Shown here piece after piece: positions 52,562 to 60,647 of a DNA stretch of 64,000 bases. Below the pieces are notes generated by a model that was given only the letters and a program-made list of their open reading frames with translations, was not told the origin of the DNA and ran no database searches. The position numbers and the translations under genes were made by a program. The stretch spans positions 62,001-126,000 of the forward strand of contig CAZMUA010000007.1 of assembly GCA_964569695.1 (NCBI GenBank), read 5' to 3'. This stretch comes from UBA8106 sp964569695 (GTDB taxonomy: Bacteria; Acidobacteriota; Vicinamibacteria; Vicinamibacterales; UBA823). Position 1 is the first letter of the stretch; each line of letters begins with the position of its first letter.

Positions 52562-53440
52562 CTACGCAGGCACATCGCCAGTTGACGGCCCGTCAGCACC
52601 AAGTGCTAAATCACTTTCAGTTTCAGGATCCTTCCAACCGGAATAAGAACCGAGTGTCCGAAGAAATGGGGCAAACTCAGCCAAATGCATGAGAGCGCGC
52701 GCGCAGCGAAGTTCTTGTCGGTCCGCAAGCAAATCTGCATAGAACAGAAACTCCCAAGGGCGACCTGGAATTGGTCGAGACTCAAGCTTACCCATGTCGA
52801 TTCCACGAAGCGCAAAGACACTCAATGCTTTAAAGAGTCCACCGGGTTCGTTGGGTACAGTAAAAACGATGGTCGTTTTATCAGGTTTGCCTTCAGTGAA
52901 AGCTTCGCGGCTAATAACTAAGAAACGTGTGATATTGTCCTCGAAATCCTGGACGCCAGACTTAAGAAGAGCGAGCTCAAACACTTCCGATGCACGCTCT
53001 GAGGCAAGGGCCGCCGCATTTTTCAGTTGCTTCTCCTGAATCATCTTTGCACTGCCAGCTGTATCAGAGGTCGAAAGGATCTCAATGTTTCCCAATGATC
53101 GAAGAAATCTTTCACATTGTGCGAGTGCCTGTGGATGTGAGTAGATCCGCCTCACATCCTCCAATTTGGTTCCTGGAAGCGCCACCAAATTATGAACAAT
53201 CGGTAGAAGCACTTCAGCTACAATTGGTAACTCATATTTGAGCAGTAAATCGTAATTACGACGAATTGTGCCACCAACTGTATTCTCAATCGGCACAATA
53301 CCATGTGTCGCAGTTTGTTTTTCAACCGCAGTAAATACGTCTTCGAAAGTTTCGCACGGTAGCGTGTCAGCCGACGACTTATATTTGAGTCCTGCAGCTT
53401 CGCTATACGCACCTGGCGCGCCTTGATAGGCAATCCGCAT
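52562..53440 (-). CDS. pheA: Prephenate dehydratase
   Basis: About 292 residues from ATG 53440, supported by TAGGAG about 10 nt upstream. The prephenate dehydratase domain begins AYQGAPGAYSE and has the conserved TRF in DNITRFLVI. The ACT domain follows with PGGLFKALSVFALRGIDMGKLESRP, the Phe-binding site, so feedback control by phenylalanine is expected. It has no chorismate mutase domain. The reaction is prephenate to phenylpyruvate in phenylalanine synthesis. The gene lies 59 bp after pcm. Confidence 0.92.
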   Translation of the reverse strand: MRIAYQGAPGAYSEAAGLKYKSSADTLPCETFEDVFTAVEKQTATHGIVPIENTVGGTIRRNYDLLLKYELPIVAEVLLPIVHNLVALPGTKLEDVRRIYSHPQALAQCERFLRSLGNIEILSTSDTAGSAKMIQEKQLKNAAALASERASEVFELALLKSGVQDFEDNITRFLVISREAFTEGKPDKTTIVFTVPNEPGGLFKALSVFALRGIDMGKLESRPIPGRPWEFLFYADLLADRQELRCARALMHLAEFAPFLRTLGSYSGWKDPETESDLALGADGPSTGDVPA

Positions 53441-53499
53441 GTCGATCAAACTCCTATTCTGTATCCGCACCTTCCGGACACCTAGCGTTACCCACAAGC

Positions 53500-54177
53500 T
53501 TACGTCATTTTACTCCCGAAATCTTCCCAGCCATGCTGACCTACCAATGGAACAAAAACACAGCCGCATCCTGATCTTTCTACATAACGGTCACCATTAC
53601 GCCGAACAATGACGAGCCGCTGACTCGAAAGTGACCCGACAGGAACAACGAGTCGACCTTCATCCTTTAACTGGTCCAGTAGTGGTTTCGGAATTGATGG
53701 CGCTCCGGCTGCCACGAGAATAGCATCGAACGGCTGCTGCTCTGGTGCACCCACACTTCCATCTCCAGCACGCATCAATACGTTCGTAATCCCAACTCGT
53801 TGCAACGTAGCATGTGCATCTTTGACAAGACCTAGATCCTGTTCGACTGCGACGACTAACTCAGCAAGACTAGCTAACACAGCAGTTTGGTATCCAGAGC
53901 CAGAACCGACATCGAGCACTCGATCCCCACGACCCACGCTAAGAGCCTCGGTCATCACTGCAACCATGTAAGGCTGGGAAATGGTCTGACCGCCACCGAT
54001 TGGTAGAGGTCGATCTTCATAAGCTTGGGAGCGATAAGGCTTGGCAACAAACTCATGACGGGGAATGCGGCGCATTACTTCCAAAACACGGAAATCACGT
54101 ACGCCTCGATTCGCGATCTGATCGCGCACCATCTGATGACGACGAACAGCCATTTCATCAGTAAACGGAGTGGACAT
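53500..54177 (-). CDS. pcm: Protein-L-isoaspartate O-methyltransferase
   Basis: About 225 residues from ATG 54177; a TTG at 54204 would add nine residues. The PCMT hallmarks are present: HEFVAKPYRSQAYEDRPLPIGGGQTISQPYMVA, split over the active site, SAM motif I DVGSGSGYQTA, and the post-motif AGDGSVGAP and VAAGAP. It repairs isoaspartyl residues in aged proteins. It is divergent from the 56-residue zinc ribbon gene. Confidence 0.9.
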   Translation of the reverse strand: MSTPFTDEMAVRRHQMVRDQIANRGVRDFRVLEVMRRIPRHEFVAKPYRSQAYEDRPLPIGGGQTISQPYMVAVMTEALSVGRGDRVLDVGSGSGYQTAVLASLAELVVAVEQDLGLVKDAHATLQRVGITNVLMRAGDGSVGAPEQQPFDAILVAAGAPSIPKPLLDQLKDEGRLVVPVGSLSSQRLVIVRRNGDRYVERSGCGCVFVPLVGQHGWEDFGSKMT

Positions 54178-54256
54178 GACATCACTTGCAAATTGAGCTG
54201 CCAACCGGTGTGGCAGTTAGTAAGGTGTCTAACTCACAATAATTGACATCGCACGC

Positions 54257-54262
54257 TATAAT
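54257..54262 (+). promoter_or_regulatory. -10 element giving a possible leaderless start
   Basis: TATAAT ends exactly 6 nt before the ATG at 54269, so the predicted transcript start is the A of the ATG. A TTGACA at 54243 is only 8 bp away and cannot be the matching -35. Confidence 0.5.
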
Positions 54263-54268
54263 CGCGCC

Positions 54269-54439
54269 ATGCCTGGGCCTGAACAGCCTCCTCGCCAGCC
54301 ACCTCCCAGTCCAACATCTCGCCACGATAGCAACGAGGATGCCATGCTATGCGAACGTTGCGGTGCAGCGATGTTCCGGATGCACGCCGTCTGGCGTTGC
54401 CCGTCCTGTGGATTTAAAACCGACTGCTGTGGCTGGTGA
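54269..54439 (+). CDS. Small zinc-ribbon protein (56 residues)
   Basis: Read by hand: ATG 54269, TGA 54437-54439. The first 25 residues are Pro/Ser-rich and probably flexible. Then two CxxC pairs, C28/C31 (MLCERCG) and C44/C47 (WRCPSCG), are joined by AAMFRMHAV, and the end is TDCCGW. The two pairs should bind one zinc as a ribbon. There is no ribosome site, but a TATAAT lies 6 nt upstream. It is below common size cut-offs, yet the zinc pattern and clean boundaries (7 bp from the convergent ferredoxin stop) make it credible. Function unknown. Confidence 0.75.
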   Translation: MPGPEQPPRQPPPSPTSRHDSNEDAMLCERCGAAMFRMHAVWRCPSCGFKTDCCGW

Positions 54440-54446
54440 CGAAACG

Positions 54447-54800
54447 CTAGGTGCCAACCATCTCTGGTGATTGGGTAGCGTCATCTTCCAAAAGCTGGAC
54501 CACTTCATCGTACGGAATGAGGTCAATGGCGTCATAGTCAGCGGGACACCCAAAGTCCCTCGGCTGCGGAGCGGTTGGATTACCGAGCGATACACACAAG
54601 CCACACCCAATACAGGCCTCTACACGGACCGCACAAACCATGCGTCCATCAGCATCGGGCTCCTCAATAATACAATCGTCGACCGGGCATGCCGCCTGAC
54701 AAATCGAACACGCAAATGCACCAAAACATGCATCTGGATCGATAACAGCGATCTTCTTTGGCGACCTCTTGCGAGGCCCGCTCATCATCTTGGTCCACAT
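54447..54800 (-). CDS. Ferredoxin-like protein with unusual cysteine spacing
   Basis: About 117 residues from ATG 54800. The first motif is C25-x5-C31-x2-C34-x3-C38-P, so the first cysteine is three residues further away than in CxxCxxCxxxCP. The second motif is C63-x2-C66-x2-C69 but the fourth position reads G; a lone C85-P comes 16 residues later. C43 and C56 are extra. It may hold one or two [4Fe-4S] clusters. The longer frame to 54959 has a poor N-terminus. A TATAAT ends 6 nt before the ATG, as in the convergent zinc-ribbon gene. Confidence 0.78.
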   Translation of the reverse strand: MWTKMMSGPRKRSPKKIAVIDPDACFGAFACSICQAACPVDDCIIEEPDADGRMVCAVRVEACIGCGLCVSLGNPTAPQPRDFGCPADYDAIDLIPYDEVVQLLEDDATQSPEMVGT

Positions 54801-54894
54801 GTTGCCATTATAGCCGACTACCCTCAGAAACCTGCATTCTTCTCGGCAAAAATCAGAACTTGCAATCGTGTTACCTTTTTTGTTTTCCGTTAAA

Positions 54895-56121
54895 TCATTG
54901 AGAATTCCCACGTGCCGCAATAGGCCACACTTCCGAGATTTCTTCCTGCCGCATGACATACAGATAGTCGTATAAATTCACAGTGGGATCACAATGTGGT
55001 GTCAACATCATCACTTTGTCGCCGATTCTAATATTTGGAGATGGTTCCTTGAATTCTAGGATGCCATATTCGTCACCAGCCCACTGGTATTTGACCTCTT
55101 GAATATCTCGCAGCTCCGGAGGCGCCTTATCAGTCGCAAAGGCCTTATGACCAGCATCGACGGTAATACGACCCTCAACAGGCTGGCTGATTGCCGTCGC
55201 TAAGACAAACAATGAAGGCAAAAAGTCATCAAAGACAGGCCCAGCGCTGCCACCGATACTACGATAGTAACTGTCCATAAACAGATATGATCCGGCTTGA
55301 ATTTCTGTCACACCCTCGATCTCTGTATCGATATCGTAGGTCCCAGTGCCACCAGCAGTGATGGCAGGTACAGCGTGACCGGCACTTCGTATTTCTCGAA
55401 CTACATCCATCACACTTGTCAGCCTCTGATTCGATTCTTGCCTACGCTGGTCCCAACCGACGAGATGCTGTAACTGTCCAGCGTACGCTTGCACACCAGC
55501 CAAACTAAGAGCTGGGCTTCTTTCGATCGCACCTACAAGATTCACCGCATCCCTCCCGATTGAAATCCCGGTACGATCGGCACCCATGTTAAAATCCACA
55601 AACACTGAAAAGGTTAACCCTACAGAGGCTGCGGCATCATTGAGATCGCGCACGTTTTCTCTTTGGTCGACAACAATCTGAACTTTTGGATGTTCCCGCA
55701 CAAGCGCCAGTAGTCGCGCAAGCTTTCCTCGTGTTACTACCGGTGAGGTGATCAGAATATTCTCAAGGCCGCCCTCTGCCATCACTTCCGCTTCACTGAT
55801 CTTCGCTACGGCAATCCCGGTGGCCCCAAGTTCAAGTTGTCGACGAGCAATAACCGGGCACTTGTGAGTTGTTACGTAGGGACGAAACCCAACCTGGTCC
55901 GCCCGTGTATGCTCCGCCATACGCTTCAAATTCACCTCCATGATCTCGGCATCAAGGACAAGTGCGGGTGTTGCCATGGTCCAGACACTCATGGGTGCCG
56001 GCAGGGGAATAGGGCGATGCCTCTGTTCGAGCGAACTGAGATTAGTTGACTCCAAGCCAACCAATCCACCAAGGGATGCTCCAAAAAATCCACGCCTAGT
56101 TATGTCATTCGAGTTTGCCAT
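54895..56121 (-). CDS. Tat-exported D-threonine-aldolase/alanine-racemase-fold PLP enzyme
   Basis: About 408 residues from ATG 56121; the TTG at 56157 would overlap pdxJ. The twin-arginine motif is TRRGFFG (8-14) with a weakly hydrophobic region after it. The mature part is fold-type III: TPALVLDAEI, the PLP lysine K87 in THKCP, VDFNMGADRTGI, and near the C-terminus TPHCDPT, matching the His-x-Asp metal site of D-threonine aldolase and DSD1-type D-serine dehydratases. It would act on D-beta-hydroxy amino acids outside the cytoplasm. Tat export of a folded PLP protein would explain why pdxJ lies directly upstream, though this is inference. Confidence 0.83.
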   Translation of the reverse strand: MANSNDITRRGFFGASLGGLVGLESTNLSSLEQRHRPIPLPAPMSVWTMATPALVLDAEIMEVNLKRMAEHTRADQVGFRPYVTTHKCPVIARRQLELGATGIAVAKISEAEVMAEGGLENILITSPVVTRGKLARLLALVREHPKVQIVVDQRENVRDLNDAAASVGLTFSVFVDFNMGADRTGISIGRDAVNLVGAIERSPALSLAGVQAYAGQLQHLVGWDQRRQESNQRLTSVMDVVREIRSAGHAVPAITAGGTGTYDIDTEIEGVTEIQAGSYLFMDSYYRSIGGSAGPVFDDFLPSLFVLATAISQPVEGRITVDAGHKAFATDKAPPELRDIQEVKYQWAGDEYGILEFKEPSPNIRIGDKVMMLTPHCDPTVNLYDYLYVMRQEEISEVWPIAARGNSQ

Positions 56122-56131
56122 AGGGTGCACA

Positions 56132-56866
56132 CTAGTGGTCTGGCGTAAGAGCTTCAAGGTATGCCTTCACAGTCGCGTGTAATCCAAACTCAAGCGCATC
56201 AGCTATCAACGCATGACCAATTGATACTTCAAGGAGGTTCGACACGCGATGACACAACGTCGGAAGATTCTCAAGATTGAGATCATGTCCAGCGTTAACA
56301 CCAACACCGGCACGCTCCGCCTCGTCAGCACAGGCCGCACACGCCTCAGTCATAGCCTCTTGATTTATGGTTCCAAACGCTTCGGCATAGGGTTCCGTGT
56401 AGATTTCAATCCGATCTGCACCGACACCAGCAGCGGCTCCTACAGTTGTGGGATCTGGATCCATGAACAGTGATACCCGTATACTCCGGTCACGAAGATC
56501 AGCAATAATGGGGCGAAGCCTCGGACCATCAAGACTGAGATCCCAACCATGATCGGACGTACGCTGATCAGGTGCGTCTGGTACGAGCGTGCACTGTGCT
56601 GGCACGACCTGGTGTACCAACTTAAGGAATTCATCGGTTGGATTCCCTTCAATATTGAATTCCACACCCCGTTCCGCAGTGAACGCAGATAAATCATGAA
56701 CATCTGAAAAACGCGTGTGCCGCTCATCTGGACGTGGATGAACAGTAATCCCGGAAGCACCGGCGTCAATCGAAATCTCTGCTGCATGAACCAAATTTGG
56801 AACACCAACGTCTCGTTGATTCCTGAGCAAAGCAACCTTATTCAAATTCACACTTAATCGAGTCAT
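56132..56866 (-). CDS. pdxJ: Pyridoxine 5'-phosphate synthase
   Basis: 244 residues, the usual PdxJ length. Hallmarks are LSVNLNKVALLRNQR, GITVHPRPDERHTR, FNIEGNPT, SLFMDPDP, IEIYTEPYA, VNAGHDLNLEN and VSIGHALIADALE. It condenses 1-deoxy-xylulose 5-phosphate and amino-acetone phosphate to pyridoxine 5'-phosphate. A TAGAAT ends 6 nt before the ATG, a possible leaderless start. The D-threonine-aldolase-like gene follows after 10 bp. The two may be cotranscribed, which would link cofactor supply with an enzyme that needs it. Confidence 0.95.
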   Translation of the reverse strand: MTRLSVNLNKVALLRNQRDVGVPNLVHAAEISIDAGASGITVHPRPDERHTRFSDVHDLSAFTAERGVEFNIEGNPTDEFLKLVHQVVPAQCTLVPDAPDQRTSDHGWDLSLDGPRLRPIIADLRDRSIRVSLFMDPDPTTVGAAAGVGADRIEIYTEPYAEAFGTINQEAMTEACAACADEAERAGVGVNAGHDLNLENLPTLCHRVSNLLEVSIGHALIADALEFGLHATVKAYLEALTPDH

Positions 56867-56925
56867 AAACAGATTCTAGTGCCGACACCGTTGAGACACC
56901 AGTTTGACGTCAGGTGACGTCTATA

Positions 56926-56957
56926 ATACGATATCGTATAATCGGATATCGTATAAT
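56926..56957 (+). promoter_or_regulatory. Palindromic operator overlapping the marR-like promoter
   Basis: ATACGATATCGTAT (56926-56939) is a perfect 14-bp palindrome. GATATCGTATAAT occurs twice, at 56930-56942 and 56945-56957, period 15. The first TATAAT (56937-56942) lies 17 bp from a GTGACG (56914-56919), so a repressor bound here would block the promoter. TGACGTC also repeats just upstream (56905 and 56915). Confidence 0.6.
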
Positions 56958-56991
56958 TATATAAATTGCGACAAGGAAACTAATTCATCCA

Positions 56992-57410
56992 TGCCTCTGC
57001 AACTCATTCCACATCTCCAGAAAGCCGGCCACTTGCTTATCCTGCATTTGGAACGCTTTCGCAGGACATTTGGCATCACGCCACCTGAGGCACAAATTTT
57101 AGCCGCGCTGAGCACAAATCAGGTGCGATCGATCTCGGACTTACAAAAACGCTTAGGATTCAAACCATCCACACTTACGAGTATTCTTGATCGCCTCGTA
57201 ATGCGCGGCTTTATAGTACGCAAACCTCGCGACGACGACCGCCGCTCTGTTAATGTGAACCTGACGCAAACCGGACGTCGACCAGCATTGATCGTGCGAC
57301 GATCATTAGAACAACTCGAAACCAAAATTGTAAGTCATACCACGCGTGTTAACCCCAATGACTTGCAGTGCGTAACTGAAACTCTTGAAGAATTGACACC
57401 GTCGCGTTAA
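56992..57410 (+). CDS. MarR-family transcriptional regulator
   Basis: About 139 residues from ATG 56992; the frame open to 56904 only covers the promoter and operator, so that start is rejected. The winged helix has the typical SISDLQKRLGFKPSTLTSILDRLVMRGFIVRKPRDDDRRSVNVNLT, with the DDDRR wing. A dimerisation helix follows. It most likely represses its own operon by binding the palindrome at 56926-56957. Ligand unknown. The FtsB-like gene begins 5 bp after its stop and should be coregulated. Confidence 0.85.
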
Positions 57411-57415
57411 CTATC

Positions 57416-57763
57416 ATGCGACCTAAAAAATCCGCAGCGCCGAAACGACGAAGACGATCGGCTGTCGGTTTACTCATCTGGTTTATCGCAGCACTACTGA
57501 TCACCCAGACGCTCATTGGAGAAGGTGGTTTACTCGACAGTCAAGATGTGACGCACACTTATCGAGACTTAGCAAAGTCAGTGCGTAAGTTGCGATACGA
57601 AAATACTCACCTTCGCGCCTATGTGCAACGCCTCCAAAAAGATCCAGAAGCGATTGCAGCCATCGCACGAGAGGAATTCGGACTAATCCATCCTGGTGAG
57701 ATCCTTGTCATACCTCGAAATTCATCTCACGAACTGGAGACAATCAACAACGATCGGCAGTAG
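57416..57763 (+). CDS. FtsB/DivIC-like septum protein
   Basis: 115 residues. A basic N-terminus (1-15), one membrane helix (about 17-36) and a coiled coil (about 48-75: SVRKLRYENTHLRAYVQRLQKD). The end IAREEFGLIHPGEILVIPR is the classic FtsB/DivIC signature. Such proteins link the divisome FtsL and FtsQ. A link to a MarR regulator is unusual. It starts 5 bp after the marR-like stop. Confidence 0.85.
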   Translation: MRPKKSAAPKRRRRSAVGLLIWFIAALLITQTLIGEGGLLDSQDVTHTYRDLAKSVRKLRYENTHLRAYVQRLQKDPEAIAAIAREEFGLIHPGEILVIPRNSSHELETINNDRQ

Positions 57764-57856
57764 ATTGGTCTCACAACGGTCGGCTGGACATCCGGCTACT
57801 GCAATGCCAGACTAAAGTCGGATTTTGGCACTCGAACTAAATGCACTCCATACAAG

Positions 57857-59212
57857 ATGGCACCTGAAAAATTATTACGAACCTACTGGACCACGGCTGT
57901 AATCATCATCATTGCCATACCACTGGTGATGCTGTATCTGGACGCAGTCCAGCGCGACCAGCCGTTTGACGAGTACCTCGGCGGACTGTTCACTAGCGTC
58001 ACCGACACCAATAACCACGAGACAGGGGAAGCACTCGACAAATCCGTGCCCCCATTTCTTGATTCTCGGTTAATCGGCGAAGGCCTTGACGAAACACCTC
58101 CGTGGATTACCCACGTCATAACCGCTGACCTTGACCGTGACGGACTACTAGATGTTATTGCTTGCGACGCTATCCGCAATCAGATCGTCTGGATTCACCA
58201 GACAGCAGCTGGACAGTTTCAGGAAATTCCGATTGGCACCTCGGTCCCCGCACCAGCACATGCTGCAATCAGCGACATCGATAGAGATGGCGACCTAGAT
58301 GTATTAGTTGCCGTTATGGGGGCTATCCTCCCGAACAACGACAAGATCGGCTCGATTGTCATCTTGGAGAATGACGGTTCAGAACAATTCACAAATCGCG
58401 TAATCGACGAAAACATTTCACGGGTGACCGATGTTCAAGCCGGTGACTTCGATGGAGATGGCGACATAGATTTGTCCATTGGACAATTTGGTTATTACGA
58501 TGGCGAAATCCGCTGGCTTGAGCAAACCGCCAGTTGGCAATTCGAAAGTCATCAATTACTCAATCTGCCTGGCACCATCCACACACCTGTCGGAGATCTC
58601 GACGGTGACGGCGATCTCGATATCGCAGCAGTTGTGTCACAGGAATGGGAGGAAATCTACGCATTTGAAAACGATGGTAACGGCAATTTTACACAGCATC
58701 TCGTGTACGGTTCGACAAACGAAGACTTTGGAAGTAGTGGCCTTTCTCTGGTCGATCTTGATCTCGATGGTGATTTGGACCTGCTCTATACAAACGGGGA
58801 CGCCTTCGACTATAGCCCACCGGGACCACGGCCTTGGCACGGTGTACAGTGGCTTGAAAATAATGGCAGTCTCGCTTTTGAGTACCACCGCATTGGAGAT
58901 TTTCCAGGCGCATATGCAGCTCAGGCAGCCGACGGTGATCGTGATGGTGACTTGGATGTCTTCTTAGTCAGCACGTTCAATGCCTGGAACGATCCTACGG
59001 CACAATCATTGAGTTGGTTCCGCAACGATGGCAACATGGAGTTCTTATTGCACGATCTTGCCTCGTCGCCTACCCATCTGTTAACACTCACTAGTGGAGA
59101 CATCAACGACGACGGCTGGACTGACCTCGTGACAGGTAGCATGCACGTCTATCCGCCATACGACCGCATGGGACGAGTCACACTGTGGACAAATACTTGG
59201 TCGGGGCGCTAG
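57857..59212 (+). CDS. FG-GAP/VCBS-repeat anchored protein
   Basis: 451 residues, ATG start. One N-terminal membrane segment (about 11-29). The rest is a seven-bladed propeller of FG-GAP/VCBS repeats with calcium-binding Asp-rich loops: DLDRDG, DIDRDGD, DFDGDGD, DLDGDGD, DLDLDGD, DGDRDGD and DINDDG. WxH/WLE motifs (RWLEQ, QWLEN, SWFRN) recur in each blade. Function is unknown, but such proteins often bind carbohydrate or protein partners outside the membrane. It is followed after 18 bp by a TPR protein on the same strand, so the two probably work together. Confidence 0.83.
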   Translation: MAPEKLLRTYWTTAVIIIIAIPLVMLYLDAVQRDQPFDEYLGGLFTSVTDTNNHETGEALDKSVPPFLDSRLIGEGLDETPPWITHVITADLDRDGLLDVIACDAIRNQIVWIHQTAAGQFQEIPIGTSVPAPAHAAISDIDRDGDLDVLVAVMGAILPNNDKIGSIVILENDGSEQFTNRVIDENISRVTDVQAGDFDGDGDIDLSIGQFGYYDGEIRWLEQTASWQFESHQLLNLPGTIHTPVGDLDGDGDLDIAAVVSQEWEEIYAFENDGNGNFTQHLVYGSTNEDFGSSGLSLVDLDLDGDLDLLYTNGDAFDYSPPGPRPWHGVQWLENNGSLAFEYHRIGDFPGAYAAQAADGDRDGDLDVFLVSTFNAWNDPTAQSLSWFRNDGNMEFLLHDLASSPTHLLTLTSGDINDDGWTDLVTGSMHVYPPYDRMGRVTLWTNTWSGR

Positions 59213-59230
59213 ACCGTCAAACGACCTACG

Positions 59231-60631
59231 ATGAGTAGATATAAGGAACGCCGAAATAACAGGCGAAACAAAACCCGTGCAATTCCTGCCAAAAAGCCGT
59301 GGCCGCTGCCACGAAACACTGTAGCGATTCTAGGCTTCCTAGCACTGGTCACCCTGACCATTTGGGGTACATCGTACGTTATTGCACGATTGTCACTCCC
59401 CGCTGGACTCACAAAGCTCATGACAGAAGCTCCTGATCCAGTAGCCATGAGTCCAGCTTTAGCACTAGCAGTGACACAAGCGCAGGCACTTTTGCGCCAG
59501 GAGATTCAGTCCAACGAGGAAAATGCGAAAGTTGGACAAGCAGTTGGTCGCCTAGCACAACTCTATCAAGCGAACGACTACAACAACTTTGCTACCACTG
59601 CTTACGAACTGGCGATCCAACTCGATGAAATTGAACCGCGATGGCCGTATCTCTTAGCGAGCCTGAGACAGGAGAGAGGAGAAAGCCAATCCGTTACAGG
59701 GCTTCTAACGACAACGGTGGGCCTAGCTCCTGATTATGCCCCAGCATGGCTAAAATTGGCCGACAATCAGTTCAAGCAAGGTGATAGAAGTGCTTCACGC
59801 ACGAGCTACGAACAACTGTTAACACTCGCACCGAATGATTCGTATGGCCACCTCGGTCTCGCACGCCTTGCTCTCGCTGAAAATAACTGGGAGCGTGCCC
59901 AATGGCATCTTGAACAGAGTGTTTTACATGGCGGCTTCGACGCAGCCTACCGATTACTAGCATCCGTGCACAAGCATTTTAACCGGCCTCAAGCGATGGA
60001 AACTGCATTAGCAGGAGCTGATACCGCTAGTCGATTCGCGCCTGCACCTGATCAGTGGGTCGATGAGTTGTTATTACAGTCATTTGATGTCGACTGGCTG
60101 TTGCTGAATGTCTCGAGATTCGCTTATGTAGGTAGCGGAGAGATGGCACGAGCGATATTTACCAGAGCTCAACAACTCGATCCGGACAATCCTGAAGTTT
60201 ACATAGTCCTAGGTGAAAGTTCAGAAAGCCCTGCGGATATCCAGCGAGCATTTCGGACGGCAATTTCATTGGATCCAGAGCATGCACGAGCACATGCGTT
60301 ACTAGGTGAAGCGGTGCTGCGGTATGGTAATCCCGCGGAGGCTGAACCAATACTACGAAAAGCCCTTGATCTCGGGACCGACCCAGCCACTACGTACAAA
60401 AATCTTGGTCTGGCAGTGGCGCGTACTGGCCGATTTGACGAAGCCATTGTTTACCTGAGACGCGCCGTTACTCTCTCACCTGAAATTGTTGCCTTCCACT
60501 ACAGCCTAGCCACGATCTTACGAGCGGCTGGCTTGACCGACGAAGCAGTCCTTGAGTACCGCCAAGTACTTGAGCGACAACCAAGTCACGGCCAAGCTGC
60601 CAAGGATCTACAGGACCTAACTGGTCAGTGA
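59231..60631 (+). CDS. Membrane-anchored TPR protein
   Basis: 466 residues, ATG start without a clear ribosome site. A basic N-terminus (1-20, Arg/Lys-rich) precedes one membrane helix (about 31-53). The rest is about ten TPR-like units. The opening unit (AVGRLAQLYQANDYNNFATTAYELAIQL) resembles that of the convergent TPR protein at 60.6 kb, so they are paralogues. A gap at about 255-290 lacks clear repeats. It probably serves as a protein-interaction scaffold for the FG-GAP protein encoded upstream. Confidence 0.8.
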   Translation: MSRYKERRNNRRNKTRAIPAKKPWPLPRNTVAILGFLALVTLTIWGTSYVIARLSLPAGLTKLMTEAPDPVAMSPALALAVTQAQALLRQEIQSNEENAKVGQAVGRLAQLYQANDYNNFATTAYELAIQLDEIEPRWPYLLASLRQERGESQSVTGLLTTTVGLAPDYAPAWLKLADNQFKQGDRSASRTSYEQLLTLAPNDSYGHLGLARLALAENNWERAQWHLEQSVLHGGFDAAYRLLASVHKHFNRPQAMETALAGADTASRFAPAPDQWVDELLLQSFDVDWLLLNVSRFAYVGSGEMARAIFTRAQQLDPDNPEVYIVLGESSESPADIQRAFRTAISLDPEHARAHALLGEAVLRYGNPAEAEPILRKALDLGTDPATTYKNLGLAVARTGRFDEAIVYLRRAVTLSPEIVAFHYSLATILRAAGLTDEAVLEYRQVLERQPSHGQAAKDLQDLTGQ

Positions 60632-60647
60632 CCAAACAACTGTTCGT

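Noticed and set aside
54243..54262. TTGACA next to TATAAT as a complete sigma70 promoter
   Set aside because: The spacing is only 8 bp; just the -10 is credible.
54243..54470. Overlapping plus-strand frame around the zinc ribbon
   Set aside because: A different frame over the same DNA encodes the ribbon with two CxxC pairs, so the longer frame is a shadow.
56904..56991. N-terminal extension of the MarR gene
   Set aside because: The translated stretch covers TATAAT elements and the palindrome; the winged-helix protein starts naturally at ATG 56992.
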